35,491 nt of DNA from Terriglobia bacterium (GTDB lineage: Bacteria > Acidobacteriota > Terriglobia > Bryobacterales > Bryobacteraceae), in contig RGPS01000038.1 of the NCBI GenBank assembly GCA_010084195.1, forward strand, positions 1-35,491, read 5' to 3'. The position numbers and the translations under genes were made by a program. Position 1 is the stretch's first letter; every line of letters starts with the position of its first letter. Positions 34,664-35,491 of this stretch are shown piece after piece. The notes below the pieces were generated by a model that was given only the letters and a program-made list of their open reading frames with translations, searched no databases and was not told the origin of the DNA.

Positions 34664-34896
34664 CTTCTCGAATCCCACTCCAATTCTGGAAATCCCACTG
34701 TCCGCGCTGTGATTCAGAGCAACTGACGCGGTCTCGTCGCCGTCCTTCAGCGCCTCTGCTCAGACTGTTCCCCTATCGTTGCGAACTGTGCGAAACCAGA
34801 TGGTACCGGTTCAGCCTCGTTCCGGACGCGCGTGGAGGCGCTGGCGTACGGCCTGTACTGCGCGCACGGAGTTCCCATCCGGAACTCCGGCCCTAA
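34645..34896 (+). CDS. Small zinc-ribbon protein, 3' end altered by IS66-like insertion
   Basis: From GTG 34645 the product has HCPRCDSEQLTRSRRRPS followed by LLRLFPYRCELCETRWYRFS, a CPxC...CxxC zinc ribbon with a basic stretch between. I recall similar short proteins in Acidobacteriota. The last about 30 codons lie in sequence that belongs to the transposase fragment, so the original C-terminus is probably lost. The start is uncertain because the frame is open further upstream, inside the PEP-CTERM gene; overlap with that gene is 19 bp. Confidence 0.55.
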   Translation: MPKLTLTSRIPLQFWKSHCPRCDSEQLTRSRRRPSAPLLRLFPYRCELCETRWYRFSLVPDARGGAGVRPVLRARSSHPELRP

Positions 34897-35491
34897 TAGA
34901 AGACCTGACTGGCATACGTCTTACGCAGGGCGCGATCACGCAGCATGCGATGGCGCTGACTGCCGGAGAAATCGGTATGCGCTATGCGGCCTTGCGCGAC
35001 CAAGTACGAACGGAACTTGTAACTCACACCGACGATACGGGCTGGCGGGTAGCCGGGAAACAAGCCTTCCTGATGGCCTTCGTAAATCCGACCCTGGCTG
35101 TCTATCAGGTCCGGGACCGGCACCGGAACGAAGAAGTCAGGGAATTAATTCCGGGCGACTATAAAGGTATTCTGGTCTGCGACCGCGGCAAGAGCTATGA
35201 TGCCGAAGAACTGGCAGGCCTCAGACAGCAGAAATGCCTGGCGCATCTGCTGCGCAACGCCTCCGACGTCGGGAACAAGAAAAAAGGGCGCGCTTCCGAC
35301 TTCAGTCGAAAGCTGAAGACCCTGTTGCGGGAGGGGCTCGCGCTTCTGGCCATGAAGCCCCAACTCGACGCGGCATACTACGCGGCGAAAGCAAACGCGC
35401 TGCAACAGGAACTGACCCTCCATCTGCGAAACCGGAGCTTGCGCGATGACGACAACCAGCGGTTATTGAACGGGGTGGGGACCCAACATGA
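34829..35491 (+). mobile_element. IS66-family transposase fragment, frameshifted and cut by window end
   Basis: The sequence VEALAYGLYCAHGVPIRN (34832 on) shifts frame near 34880-34890 into PALIEDLTGIRLTQGAITQH, then THTDDTGWRVAGKQAFLMAF, GILVCDRGKSYDAEEL and QKCLAHLLRNASDVG. These are the DDE_Tnp_IS66 features: the first Asp (HTDDTGW), the second Asp (VCDRGKSYD) and the C-x-HLLR block. The N-terminal domains are missing, so the element is already cut at its left side; no terminal inverted repeat was found. The frame stays open to the last base, so the third catalytic residue lies outside. Confidence 0.85.

Overview
The window reads as a piece of an Acidobacteriota chromosome, most likely a Solibacter/Bryobacteraceae-type organism. 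The inference rests on moderately high GC, PEP-CTERM secreted proteins, DUF1080+FG-GAP proteins, DUF4159, long He_PIG-type secreted proteins and a lipid A-type acyltransferase (diderm envelope). No rRNA or tRNA gene and no CRISPR array was seen.

Layout. 1-9.6 kb is mostly housekeeping: the 3' part of a glutamate formimidoyltransferase, an FKBP-DinB fusion, a DUF4159 protein, a broken phosphoglucomutase, tmk-holB, and on the minus strand a cysteine desulfurase-mnmA-acyltransferase operon, divergent from an S-adenosylmethionine hydrolase. 9.6-17.5 kb is a secreted/surface module: a PEP-CTERM protein and two paralogous large exported proteins (863 codons with one internal TAG; 1190 aa). Both have an N-terminal domain that resembles thioester domains, followed by tandem cysteine-paired Ig-like repeats. 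The three genes share a GTACTGGTAC-type element 90-109 bp before their starts, and each ends in a strong hairpin. 17.5-22.4 kb holds a DUF6265 protein with an AraC-type regulator, an exported FG-GAP protein and a GAF-adenylate cyclase with a small basic ORF overlapping its start.

22.4-26 kb contains an exported RraA-like protein and a tightly packed metal cluster on the minus strand: a soluble PRC/MgtE_N/CBS protein, an Nramp-like transporter lacking the canonical metal motifs, and a frataxin (CyaY). The motif changes and the partner suggest Mg2+ rather than Mn2+/Fe2+ transport, with the soluble protein as sensor. 26.3-30.1 kb has a methyltransferase-sppA pair and an alpha/beta hydrolase followed by a degenerate receiver-domain protein.

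30.1-35.5 kb is a decaying accessory region: a DUF433/DUF5615 toxin-antitoxin pair whose toxin has a premature TGA, a multiply broken gene with a HEPN-like end, an EamA transporter, about 750 bp without a gene, a 16-bp tandem repeat, a PEP-CTERM protein, a small zinc-ribbon ORF and a frameshifted IS66-type transposase fragment that runs off the window. Five genes are interrupted in 35 kb, so either sequence error or active decay should be considered throughout.
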